From: Bacteroidota bacterium
GTDB taxonomy: Bacteria > Bacteroidota > Bacteroidia > B-17B0 > B-17BO
Length of the DNA stretch: 9,484 nt
Direction of reading: 5' to 3'
Assembly (NCBI GenBank): GCA_025356715.1
Contig: JANXRU010000057.1
Coordinates: 1-9,484 of the forward strand
Positions within the stretch are counted from its first letter, which is position 1, and each line of letters starts with the position of its first letter. Positions 1-7,096 of the stretch are shown piece by piece. The translations under genes were made by a program, and so were the position numbers. A model generated the notes under the pieces. It was not told the DNA's origin. It saw only the letters and a list, made by a program, of their open reading frames with translations, and made no database searches.

Positions 1-2
1 TT

Positions 3-695
3 TTCTTTAAATCGAAATTTAACACTTTGAAGAGTCACTATAATATTCCTATTATCATAAATAATAGAAATAGGTTAACCTATCTAAAACAGTTAATAAG
101 TTGGTTGACTCAAGCTGGTTATAATAATATTATCATTTTAGATAATGACAGTAACTATGAGCCTTTATTAGAGTTTTATAAAACAACATTCGCAAAAGTT
201 ATTTTTTTAAATCAAAATGTGGGACACCTTGCATTTTGGAAATCAGGAGTTTATAAGAATTTTTATTCAGATTATTATGTATACACAGATTCCGATGTGT
301 TACCTATTGATTCATGTCCAAATGATTTTATGAACTACCTAATGCTAAAGTTAAATCAATACTCTAACATTGAAAAAATTGGCTTTGCTTTAAAAATAGA
401 TGATTTACCAGATTCCTACGCTAAAAAAAATGAAGTAATTAGTTGGGAAAAACATTTTTGGGAAATTGAAGTTGAAAAAGATATTTATAATTCAGCAATT
501 GATACAACCTTTGCTTTATATAAACCATTTACTAATGGCTCAATATGGGTTCAAAACGCATATAGGGTTGGAGGTATATACGTTGCAAGGCATTTACCAT
601 GGTATGAAGATTCAGAAAATATGACTGAAGAAGATTTATTTTATTTAAATAACATAAAAAAAGGAGCTTCTCATTGGATTAATAAAAATGATTAG
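3..695 (+). CDS. Glycosyltransferase, family 2-like (GT-A fold), 5' end missing
   Basis: Probable sugar transferase acting on the cytoplasmic side during surface-polysaccharide assembly. The reading frame is open to the left edge of the window, so the true start lies upstream. The TTG at 27 is merely the first possible start codon inside the window and should not be taken as the start. Counting from that TTG, I see the GT-A opening strand and loop NIPIIINNRNR (6-16), the nucleotide-binding strand IIILDNDS (35-42), the DxD metal/nucleotide-sugar motif TDSD (87-90), an acidic KIDDLPD stretch (123-129) and a C-terminal ARHLPWY block (187-193). This pattern fits a compact family 2-like glycosyltransferase common in Bacteroidota polysaccharide loci. 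About 230 residues are visible, and I expect only about 20 more upstream. Its stop codon lies inside the next gene's start region (8-bp overlap). Donor and acceptor sugars cannot be predicted. Confidence 0.85.
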   Translation, partial: FFKSKFNTLKSHYNIPIIINNRNRLTYLKQLISWLTQAGYNNIIILDNDSNYEPLLEFYKTTFAKVIFLNQNVGHLAFWKSGVYKNFYSDYYVYTDSDVLPIDSCPNDFMNYLMLKLNQYSNIEKIGFALKIDDLPDSYAKKNEVISWEKHFWEIEVEKDIYNSAIDTTFALYKPFTNGSIWVQNAYRVGGIYVARHLPWYEDSENMTEEDLFYLNNIKKGASHWINKND

Positions 696-1776
696 AAGAA
701 TTTATATTAAGTTTATTCATTTTATTGATGTGTTTTTTAATGCGTTATTAAATCTATTAGAAAGAAAAGGATTAGTTAATCCAATTGCGTATAATATTGT
801 TGATAATAAAAGTGATAAAATGCAAGTAGTGCATCCTTATCCTTTGAACTTTAATGAAAAAAATAAATTACTTTTTAATGAGTGGAAGAGTTACGAGATG
901 TTTGAAAATAAAATTTTTTCGTTAACGCATGTTTCTGTATCTGGAAATGGAGTTGTTTTTAAAGGGTTTAGTAATTTTTTACCAGCGTTGCCACATCCTA
1001 TATTTAAAGCTGCATTTGGATTAAGATTTATAGTTGGCCAAAATTTATTTAAAAAGCGTCGGAAGTTAGATGCAAATCAAACATATTTATTGATTTTTGA
1101 TTTTTGGTCTTGCGCTAATTATTATCATTGGATGGTAGATTCGATGTGTCGATTGATTGCATGGAAAGATTTATTGAAAAGTTATACGTTATTAATTCCA
1201 GAAACTTCACCTAAATATATTACAGATACTATTGGATTATTCGAATTTAACCGTATTGAATATATTTCTAAAAGTGAATTTGTTGATGTTAATTTGCTTC
1301 ATATACCAAATTATAGTGCTTGGTCAGGACAACAGAACCCTCTTATATTAAAAGAAGTAAAATCTATAATATTAAGCCATTTCACAAAACATAATAATTT
1401 CGAAAAAGTTTATGTAAGTCGTTCTAAGCAGAAGCACCGTAAAATTGCAAATGAGAATGATGTTATTTCAATTTTAAAACGTTATCATTTTGAAATAGTA
1501 TATTTTGAAGGAATGTCAGTTAGTGACCAAATTTCCATTGTTAGGCGAGCGAAATTTTTTGTAACAAGTCATGGTGCTAATATGACAAACGCCTTATTTG
1601 GAGAAAATATTACCGTTTTGGAATTAATTAGAAGTGTTAAACCTAACTTTTGCTATTGGAGCGCTTTAAGCGCTATAAATACACCATATTATTATCAATT
1701 ATGTCAGGTTGTGAATCATGATGATTTATTCGTAGATTTAAAATTATTTGAACAAAATTTAAAATTGTTAGTTTAA
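688..1776 (+). CDS. Glycosyltransferase family 61-type (DUF563) capsular polysaccharide protein
   Basis: A 362-residue protein resembling GT61/DUF563 glycosyltransferases, which in bacteria are found in capsule and lipopolysaccharide loci. Diagnostic stretches are NYYHWMVD (144-151), matching the family's YYHW-[ML]-x-D segment, the basic SRSKQKHRK stretch (244-252), where the family carries its conserved S/R-rich nucleotide-sugar loop, and SHGANMTNALF (294-304), matching the signature HGA-x-x-TN-x-x-F. The first ~25 residues are basic and hydrophobic (RRIYIKFIHFIDVFFNALL) and may associate with the membrane; no cleavable signal is evident. The ATG at 688 overlaps the end of the preceding gene by 8 bp, indicating translational coupling. 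The next gene follows after 12 bp. Family assignment is fairly secure; donor and linkage are unknown. Confidence 0.85.
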   Translation: MIRRIYIKFIHFIDVFFNALLNLLERKGLVNPIAYNIVDNKSDKMQVVHPYPLNFNEKNKLLFNEWKSYEMFENKIFSLTHVSVSGNGVVFKGFSNFLPALPHPIFKAAFGLRFIVGQNLFKKRRKLDANQTYLLIFDFWSCANYYHWMVDSMCRLIAWKDLLKSYTLLIPETSPKYITDTIGLFEFNRIEYISKSEFVDVNLLHIPNYSAWSGQQNPLILKEVKSIILSHFTKHNNFEKVYVSRSKQKHRKIANENDVISILKRYHFEIVYFEGMSVSDQISIVRRAKFFVTSHGANMTNALFGENITVLELIRSVKPNFCYWSALSAINTPYYYQLCQVVNHDDLFVDLKLFEQNLKLLV

Positions 1777-1788
1777 AATAAACCCAGA

Positions 1789-3027
1789 ATGATTAAGTAC
1801 TCTAAGGAAAATAAATTTATGATAATGTCATTTATCATTTCATTAGTAGTTATTTTTTATCGTCGTCCAGATTCATTTTATAATTCAAATTTTTGGGGAG
1901 AAGAAGGAACCATTTTTTTTGCAGAAGCATATCATTTTGGTTTTAATAGTTTATTTAATACTTGTGCTGGTTATTTTCATTTATTCCCCAGGTTAATAGC
2001 TAACTTGGCAATAAGTTTTAATATTCAATTATATGTAATCCCTTTTATTTTTTGTTTTTCATGGTTATTCATCTTTTTTTGTCTCTTATTCTATATTTGG
2101 AAAAGATTACCATTTAATGTTTTTCAACGTTTTTTTATTTCAATTGCGATTATTTTAATTCCTTTGCAATCAGAAATAGTAATGAATTTAACAAATATTC
2201 AATGGATAATGGCTTTGTTTCCATTAATTATTTTTTCTTCTACAAATATCTCTCAAAATTCAAAATGGTTTTTTATAGATTTAATTATAATTGTGATTAC
2301 TGGATTGACTGGCCCTAATTATACTGTTCTATTGCCTTTATTTATTAGTTTACTATTTTTACAAAAAGAATATTTAAGACAAGATAAAAGAAGGATTGTT
2401 TTATATGTTATTTCAATATTATTTGGCATTTTAGGAGTAATTTCTTTAATTAAACATGGAAGTGTAAATAGAGTAGATGGCGAATTTATTTTATTTAATA
2501 AGGGATTTATACAATATGTATTTGTTCAATATGCATTTTTGTTTATTGGAAAATTTGCATTTAAAATGCCGATTTTAATAATGCTAATAGTTGTTTGTGG
2601 AATTTTAATTTCAATGTTTTTTTATTTAAAAAGAAGTATTAGAACCACTGGAAATAATTTTTTGTTTATCTCTTTAGTCTCTGGAGTTCTATTTTTATTT
2701 ACAACGATGATTGCTTATCGCAATGAACCATCACTTCTTTCTCCTTATTACCGAGGAGTTCGTAATTTTTATTTGCCAGCTATTACTTTTGTTTGGGCAA
2801 TAATTATTGTGATTTCTGAATACAAATTCGGGTCAGTTGTATTATCCTGTTTAATGATTTTGTTTGCCATTCAAATAATTATATTTGTAGGGAGATTTAA
2901 TTTTGAATGTTATGATATGAAAAAATATTCTGAATTAATTAAGTCAAGAGATACTTTATCTATTCCTATAAATCCTGCTGGATGGTATATACATATTGAT
3001 AATCATAAATTGTTAAAAAATGAATAA
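1789..3027 (+). CDS. Polytopic membrane protein, putative GT-C-type glycosyltransferase
   Basis: A 412-residue integral membrane protein with about 11-12 hydrophobic segments (approximately 11-24, 82-103, 112-126, 139-150, 161-172, 178-192, 203-222, 242-258, 261-280, 291-309, 327-343, 347-368). The loop after the first segment carries FWGEEG (35-40), followed by AGYFHLFPRL (60-69), and TNIQW (135-139) comes later. An acidic pair in the first large outer loop is the hallmark of GT-C enzymes, which use polyprenyl-phosphate sugars on the periplasmic side. A second candidate functional block is YRGVRNFYLP (321-330). I recognise this pattern (W-[AG]-E-[DE]-G, then AGY-x-H-x-x-PR) as belonging to a widespread but, to my knowledge, uncharacterised membrane family. 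The alternative is an O-antigen polymerase, but the early acidic loop argues for GT-C. Its last 8 bp overlap the next gene. Confidence 0.65.
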   Translation: MIKYSKENKFMIMSFIISLVVIFYRRPDSFYNSNFWGEEGTIFFAEAYHFGFNSLFNTCAGYFHLFPRLIANLAISFNIQLYVIPFIFCFSWLFIFFCLLFYIWKRLPFNVFQRFFISIAIILIPLQSEIVMNLTNIQWIMALFPLIIFSSTNISQNSKWFFIDLIIIVITGLTGPNYTVLLPLFISLLFLQKEYLRQDKRRIVLYVISILFGILGVISLIKHGSVNRVDGEFILFNKGFIQYVFVQYAFLFIGKFAFKMPILIMLIVVCGILISMFFYLKRSIRTTGNNFLFISLVSGVLFLFTTMIAYRNEPSLLSPYYRGVRNFYLPAITFVWAIIIVISEYKFGSVVLSCLMILFAIQIIIFVGRFNFECYDMKKYSELIKSRDTLSIPINPAGWYIHIDNHKLLKNE

Positions 3028-4003
3028 GCCATTAATTAGCATATGTATACCAACATACAATGGTGAAGAATATTTGGTTCAATGTATTGAATCATGTATT
3101 AATCAAACTTTTGAAGCGTATGAGATTGTGATTTGTGACGATGGCTCTGTTGATAGCACTAACTCAATAATTGAAACGTATGCTACTTTAAATCCAAAAA
3201 TAAAATTTTACAAAAACGAAAAGAATTTAGGGCTAGTTGGGAATTGGAATAAATGTATTGAATTAAGTTCAGGTTCTTGGATTAAATTTGTTTTTCAAGA
3301 CGATTACATCACAATTGATTGCTTGCAGAAATTTGTAAATGAAATTGACGATAATACGCAATTAATTGTTTGTAAACGAAATTTTGTATTACCTCATAAT
3401 CCTAGTGCAGATCTAATTAATTATTACACTAACGAAGTTAGAACGTTAGAAAATGTAACTATATTAAAAAATAAAGTATTTTCTTCTGAATTAATTTCTA
3501 AAATGGCTGTTGAAAATATTTGTTTAAATTTTATTGGAGAGCCAAGTTTGATTTTTTTTAGAAAAACGATTATACATAAAGTTGGCATGTTTAATGCTCA
3601 GTTGAAACAAATATGTGATTTGGAGTTTGCTTTAAGAATTTCTAGTAATTATGGACTTAAATATATATCAGAACAATTATGCGCTTTTAGAATTCATACT
3701 AATTCCACAACTAGCTCAAATGTTACCAATAATTATTATGAGATTCATTATATAGAGCCATTGTTGTTTTCATATTTTTTATTGTTTGATATAAACTTTA
3801 AATCTTTCAGAGATAATTTAACCATTTTTCAAAAATTAAAATTGAAATTTTATTTTGAATTAAAGGTTTATAATGCGTATGTTATTAATGTTAAAGAGAA
3901 TAGAAACTATTATTTATTTGAAAATTCAACCATTTTATTTAGTGAGGTGAAAAGGTATAAAAAAGGAAATTTATTAATTCGCCTGATGTCTTACTATTCG
4001 TGA
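3020..4003 (+). CDS. Glycosyltransferase family 2
   Basis: A 327-residue cytoplasmic inverting glycosyltransferase with a clear GT-A domain. The N terminus has ISICIPTYNGEEYL (6-19), the nucleotide-binding CDDGSVDST (39-47), the NLGLVGNWN loop (69-77) and the DxD-equivalent FQDDYI (92-97). The middle carries NFIGEPS (170-176) and CDLEFALRI (199-207), where D200 and E202 sit at the expected catalytic-base region. FRIHTNSTT (223-231) follows as the usual acceptor-side block. The last ~90 residues are lysine- and aromatic-rich and may lie against the membrane. The ATG at 3020 overlaps the upstream membrane-protein gene by 8 bp. The 3' end overlaps the oppositely oriented next gene by 10 bp, so this is the last gene of the first plus-strand run. 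Sugar specificity cannot be inferred. Confidence 0.92.
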   Translation: MNKPLISICIPTYNGEEYLVQCIESCINQTFEAYEIVICDDGSVDSTNSIIETYATLNPKIKFYKNEKNLGLVGNWNKCIELSSGSWIKFVFQDDYITIDCLQKFVNEIDDNTQLIVCKRNFVLPHNPSADLINYYTNEVRTLENVTILKNKVFSSELISKMAVENICLNFIGEPSLIFFRKTIIHKVGMFNAQLKQICDLEFALRISSNYGLKYISEQLCAFRIHTNSTTSSNVTNNYYEIHYIEPLLFSYFLLFDINFKSFRDNLTIFQKLKLKFYFELKVYNAYVINVKENRNYYLFENSTILFSEVKRYKKGNLLIRLMSYYS

Positions 4004-5136
4004 TTAACTAATTTCAAAACTTTGTCTAAATAGTTACTCCAAGTAAAATCCTTAACTTGTTCATGAGCATTAGTCATTAATTCTAATTGAATTTCTTTAG
4101 AGTTATTTAAAAGCGTTTCCGTTTTTGAAATTAATTCTTCAATCGAATTATTTTTAACAAAATAACCAAAGTTAATATTACTACCATATGTTTCTATAAA
4201 TTCAAGATAGGGAGATGTAATAACAGGGGTATAATAATACATCGCTTCTGTCATTGCCGAAAAAGCGCCCCAATCTTGATTTGTATTAATAATAGCTTTT
4301 GCCCCTGTAATTAGTTTATAGTATGTTTCGTTTTCTATTTTATTACCTTTATTTAAGTATCCATAATGAAATATATTAGGCAAATCAATTCCAGTTTCAT
4401 CTTTTGTTAAGCCAATAATATGTAATTCAATATTGGGTGCATTTTTTACAGATATGCTTTTAAATGCTTTAATTAAATCTCTAGCGCCTTCTAAATATTT
4501 TTTATTGCCTATAAATAGTAATGAGTTACTATTTAGTTTTTTATTAATAATATCTAATTTGATCAAAGGATAGTTTCCATTAATTACATTACCTAAATAA
4601 TACTGGTTTTTGTTTTTGTAGGTTGTATTATTAAATTCATTGGATTTAGGAAATAAACTAATAACCATATCTGCGTTCTTAATGTTGCTTTCCTCGCGCT
4701 TAATGGCTTTTTTCTCAAACCAAATAGGTTCTCTTTTTTGAAATATATTTAAATAGTATAAATAGCTCCAGTCGCTGAAAAGTATAATTTTTTTAGTGCT
4801 TTGTTTTTTTGTACTAAAACTATATGTTAAAAATAAAAAAACATCAGATTGATTATGTTTTTTTACAGCCTTTTGTATTTTCCAATTAGTTAAATAGTAA
4901 TTTAATTTTGAACGAAAGTAAGTGTGATTTGATTTTTTTTTAATTAGTTTTAGTATTATAAAAATGGTGTATCTATATAATAAACTAAGAAATACATTTT
5001 CTTTTATATTAATTCTATTTACTATAATTTTTTTTTCTTCAATACTTTTAGTAAAAAAATAAGGAACATTCGACCATGTTTTTAATTCATTGGCATCTCC
5101 TATCGAAAAAACCGTTATTTCTTTTATTATATCCAA
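3994..5136 (-). CDS. Glycosyltransferase family 4 (GT-B fold), TTG start
   Basis: A 380-residue retaining-type glycosyltransferase. The N-terminal half opens with KEITVFSIGDANELKTWSNV (5-24) and has SDWSYLYYL (121-129). The linker before the C-terminal domain contains ADMVISLFPKS (155-165). The C-terminal GT4 domain shows LLFIG (206-210), GARDLIKAF (217-225), HIIG (239-242) and the donor-binding block WGAFSAMTEAM (289-299), where E297 matches the second glutamate of the EX7E motif. D288 takes the place of the usual first glutamate. The start is taken as TTG at 5136 because the protein begins with a typical first beta-strand there, a TAA in the same frame lies directly upstream, and the next in-frame ATG is at residue 157, inside the fold. 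It is the second gene of an inverted pair, and its stop overlaps the convergent neighbour by 10 bp. Confidence 0.87.
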   Translation of the reverse strand: MDIIKEITVFSIGDANELKTWSNVPYFFTKSIEEKKIIVNRINIKENVFLSLLYRYTIFIILKLIKKKSNHTYFRSKLNYYLTNWKIQKAVKKHNQSDVFLFLTYSFSTKKQSTKKIILFSDWSYLYYLNIFQKREPIWFEKKAIKREESNIKNADMVISLFPKSNEFNNTTYKNKNQYYLGNVINGNYPLIKLDIINKKLNSNSLLFIGNKKYLEGARDLIKAFKSISVKNAPNIELHIIGLTKDETGIDLPNIFHYGYLNKGNKIENETYYKLITGAKAIINTNQDWGAFSAMTEAMYYYTPVITSPYLEFIETYGSNINFGYFVKNNSIEELISKTETLLNNSKEIQLELMTNAHEQVKDFTWSNYLDKVLKLVNHE

Positions 5137-5889
5137 TTAATTAAATATTTTTCTTTTTAATATTCTTAAACGCAATATTATACTAAATTTTGAAAAAGTT
5201 GAGGAACCGTAGAGTTTAGCAATATTCAATTGTTCTATTAAAAACCTAGCATCTTGACTTCCGGATTTTGATTCTTGATAATATCTAAATTGCGCTACGA
5301 TAATATCCAATTTAACAATAATACCTTTGTTTTTTAATATTCGTAAGATGTATTCGTAATCAAATGCGAATTTATAAGGCTTTAAATCTCCTATTTTTTT
5401 TGTGAATTCCGTTCTAAAAAACGAACCTGGTTGAGAAATGGATGCGTCATTTTGTGTTAAAGATTCTAATGTAATATTTCCACTTGTACCTTTTGAAATA
5501 GAATTACCTTCAGAATTGATTATTTCTATGTTTCCATAAATATAGTCAGCTGGCTTTATTTTTAAGCTGTTAATTATACTTTTTAAACCTTTTAGATCAA
5601 TCAAATCATCCGTATTTAACCAAGTCCAATAATCTCCAGTCACAATATTCAACCCTTTATTAATAGCATCATATTGTCCTTTATCTGGCTCTACTTTCAA
5701 TATGTCTATTACGTTTTTATATTTTTCAAAAATAGTCAAAACTTCAGGAATTGAACAATTATCAAATACAATAACTTCTAATTCAACTTCATGTTCCTTT
5801 AATAATTGCTTAATATCAACAATGTTTTTCATTGTTGATTCAATAAACTTAATTTGGTTGTAAGAAGGAATAATAATTGAAAAACGCAT
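5137..5889 (-). CDS. Glycosyltransferase family 2, WfgS-like
   Basis: A small (250-residue) GT-A glycosyltransferase. From the chosen start, MRFSIIIPSYNQ forms the first strand. Numbered from the longer ATG at 5907, the motifs are VIVFDNCS (45-52), EPDKGQYDAINKG (73-85), YWTWLNTDDLI (93-103, with the DxD-equivalent TDD), ISQPGSFFR (157-165) and FAFDYEYILRI (180-190). The DKG-[IQ]-YDA-x-NKG and WLN-[ST]-DD combination is typical of the WfgS/WcaA-like branch of family 2. I prefer the ATG at 5889 over that at 5907: the extra MYICIG precedes the conserved first strand, and a near-perfect Bacteroidota -7 box lies within those extra codons. The gene ends in a basic LKRKIFN tail, a natural end for this family. 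Its TAA directly abuts the TTG start of the next gene. Confidence 0.9.
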   Translation of the reverse strand: MRFSIIIPSYNQIKFIESTMKNIVDIKQLLKEHEVELEVIVFDNCSIPEVLTIFEKYKNVIDILKVEPDKGQYDAINKGLNIVTGDYWTWLNTDDLIDLKGLKSIINSLKIKPADYIYGNIEIINSEGNSISKGTSGNITLESLTQNDASISQPGSFFRTEFTKKIGDLKPYKFAFDYEYILRILKNKGIIVKLDIIVAQFRYYQESKSGSQDARFLIEQLNIAKLYGSSTFSKFSIILRLRILKRKIFN

Positions 5890-5896
5890 ACCAATA

Positions 5897-5904
5897 CAAA
5901 TATA
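5897..5904 (-). promoter_or_regulatory. Candidate Bacteroidota -7 box (TATATTTG)
   Basis: On the minus strand this reads TATATTTG, an exact match to the Bacteroidota sigma-factor -7 consensus TAnnTTTG. It ends 7 bases before the ATG at 5889, so transcription would begin within a few bases of that start codon, giving a nearly leaderless mRNA. No good TTTG/TTG -33 box is seen at the usual ~19-base spacing upstream, which lowers confidence. The box lies inside the six extra codons of the alternative start at 5907, so that longer form would not be made from this promoter. Confidence 0.4.
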
Positions 5905-5920
5905 CATTTTTTAAGAGTTT

Positions 5921-5951
5921 TTTGTTATTAAAACCCTGCTGTTTATAAAGG
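5921..5951 (+). promoter_or_regulatory. Weak candidate promoter for the rightward run
   Basis: TTTG at 5921-5924 matches the Bacteroidota -33 box. Exactly 19 bases later comes TATAAAGG (5944-5951), which keeps only the TA and the final G of TAnnTTTG. Spacing fits but the -7 match is poor. An alternative -7 box for the same gene is TATGTTTA at 5977-5984 (one mismatch to TAnnTTTG), which lacks a -33 partner and overlaps the upstream ATG at 5978. Confidence 0.22.
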
Positions 5952-5998
5952 TATTTTTTATTTTTCATTATCTTGTTATGTTTAGTAATTTTACTTTT

Positions 5999-7090
5999 AT
6001 GCGGGTTTTATTGCTTTCTGATACCTATTCTGAGCATACTGAAAAGTGGGCATTAGGTTTAGCATCAAATGACATAGAAGTGGGTTTGTTTAGTTTTAAT
6101 AAAGCTTTATACCCATGGTATCAAAATAATATAAATATTACCGTTTTATTTGAGCCATCCAAACAATTAAATACAACCAATAAAATTGCTTATTTGAAAT
6201 TTGTAGGGCCATTAAAAACAGCCATTTCTCAATTTAAACCAGATGTGGTTCATGCACATTATGCTACGAGTTATGGATTAATTGGCGCGTTATCCGGTTA
6301 TCATCCCTTTGTTATTTCAGCTTGGGGCACGGATGTTATGAAGTTTCCTCAGCAAAATTTCCTTAATAAATTTATTTTAAAATATAATTTACGGAAAGCA
6401 GATGCTATTTGCGCAACATCTTATACGATTAAAGAATATTTAAAATTTGTAACAAAAAAAGAGGCTATTGTTATTCCGTTTGGAGTGGAGGTTCATGTGT
6501 TTAATAAGAAGGAAGTTGTAAATTTATTTCCAAAAGGATCATTTGTAATAGGTTGTATTAAAGCACTAGAAGATATATATAATATAGATATTTTAATAAA
6601 GTCTTTTTCTGTACTTAAATTAAACCATCCAGAAAAGAAATTGAAATTATTGATAATTGGAGAAGGTTCTCAAAGGCAATTTTTGGAAAAATTAGCTGCT
6701 GATTTATTCATTAGTAATGATGTGATTTTTACTGGTAGAATAAATTTCACTGAAGTATCTAATTATTTTAATATGTTAGATGTGTTAGTGAATATTAGTG
6801 ATTATGAAAGTTTTGGTGTATCTGTTATTGAAGCGATGGCTTGCGAAAAACCAGTGGTGGTTACTAATGTTGGAGGTTTAAAAGAAATTGTAGAAAATAG
6901 TACCTTTGGAGGCTTGGTAGAAGTTGGAAATATCGAACAAACAACAACTGAAATCGAAAAGTATTTATTAGATGAGCCGTTGAAGCTTAAAGTTGGAAAA
7001 GCAGCAAGAGAAAAAGTAAAAGAAAAATATAACTGGACGAATAATATTAAGCAGATGATTGACGTTTATAGTCAATTAATAAAGAAATAA
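5999..7090 (+). CDS. Glycosyltransferase family 4 (GT-B fold)
   Basis: A retaining GT-B glycosyltransferase, 363 residues from the preferred start. Numbering from the alternative ATG at 5978, the N-terminal domain has MRVLLLSD (8-15), FKPDVVHAHYATSYG (86-100) and SAWGTDV (114-120). The domain junction contains VIPFGVE (165-171). The C-terminal domain has LLIIGEGSQR (224-233), VIFTGRI (249-255), and the EX7E-type donor site YESFGVSVIEAMACEKPVV (276-294) with both glutamates present. The ATG at 5999 is preferred because the conserved first beta-strand starts there; the seven extra residues (MFSNFTF) have no clear role. It is the first gene of the second plus-strand run and is divergent from the inverted pair. 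The next gene begins 6 bp after its stop. Substrates are unknown. Confidence 0.93.
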   Translation: MRVLLLSDTYSEHTEKWALGLASNDIEVGLFSFNKALYPWYQNNINITVLFEPSKQLNTTNKIAYLKFVGPLKTAISQFKPDVVHAHYATSYGLIGALSGYHPFVISAWGTDVMKFPQQNFLNKFILKYNLRKADAICATSYTIKEYLKFVTKKEAIVIPFGVEVHVFNKKEVVNLFPKGSFVIGCIKALEDIYNIDILIKSFSVLKLNHPEKKLKLLIIGEGSQRQFLEKLAADLFISNDVIFTGRINFTEVSNYFNMLDVLVNISDYESFGVSVIEAMACEKPVVVTNVGGLKEIVENSTFGGLVEVGNIEQTTTEIEKYLLDEPLKLKVGKAAREKVKEKYNWTNNIKQMIDVYSQLIKK

Positions 7091-7096
7091 GATAAG

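Larger units (their letters stand above)
5890..5998. promoter_or_regulatory. Divergent promoter region
   Basis: This is the only intergenic stretch longer than 12 bp, about 109 bp, lying between two divergently transcribed glycosyltransferase genes. It must carry promoters for both the minus-strand pair and the rightward run, unless transcription enters from far away. It is very AT-rich. I found no convincing stem-loop, direct repeat or operator palindrome in it. Candidate boxes are listed separately. Confidence 0.5.

Noticed and set aside
1913..1920. T8 run in the membrane-protein gene as a phase-variation tract (also T8 at 3552-3559, T9 at 4933-4941 and 5028-5036)
   Set aside because: Runs of 8-9 A/T occur several times and are expected in so AT-rich a sequence; only the A10 run near a gene start seemed worth noting.
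1789..3027. O-antigen polymerase (Wzy) or flippase (Wzx)
   Set aside because: Length and number of membrane segments would fit, but the acidic WGEEG loop directly after the first segment fits GT-C transferases better, and I see no large late periplasmic loop typical of Wzy.
5137..5139. Premature nonsense mutation splitting one fused glycosyltransferase into two
   Set aside because: Each half is a full-length member of its own family, and the first ends in a typical basic tail while the second begins with a typical first strand, so two genes are more likely. A natural fusion cannot be fully excluded and is kept as a finding.
5908..5977. Stem-loop or riboswitch in the divergent region
   Set aside because: I looked for inverted repeats and found only short AT-rich matches of the kind expected by chance at this composition.
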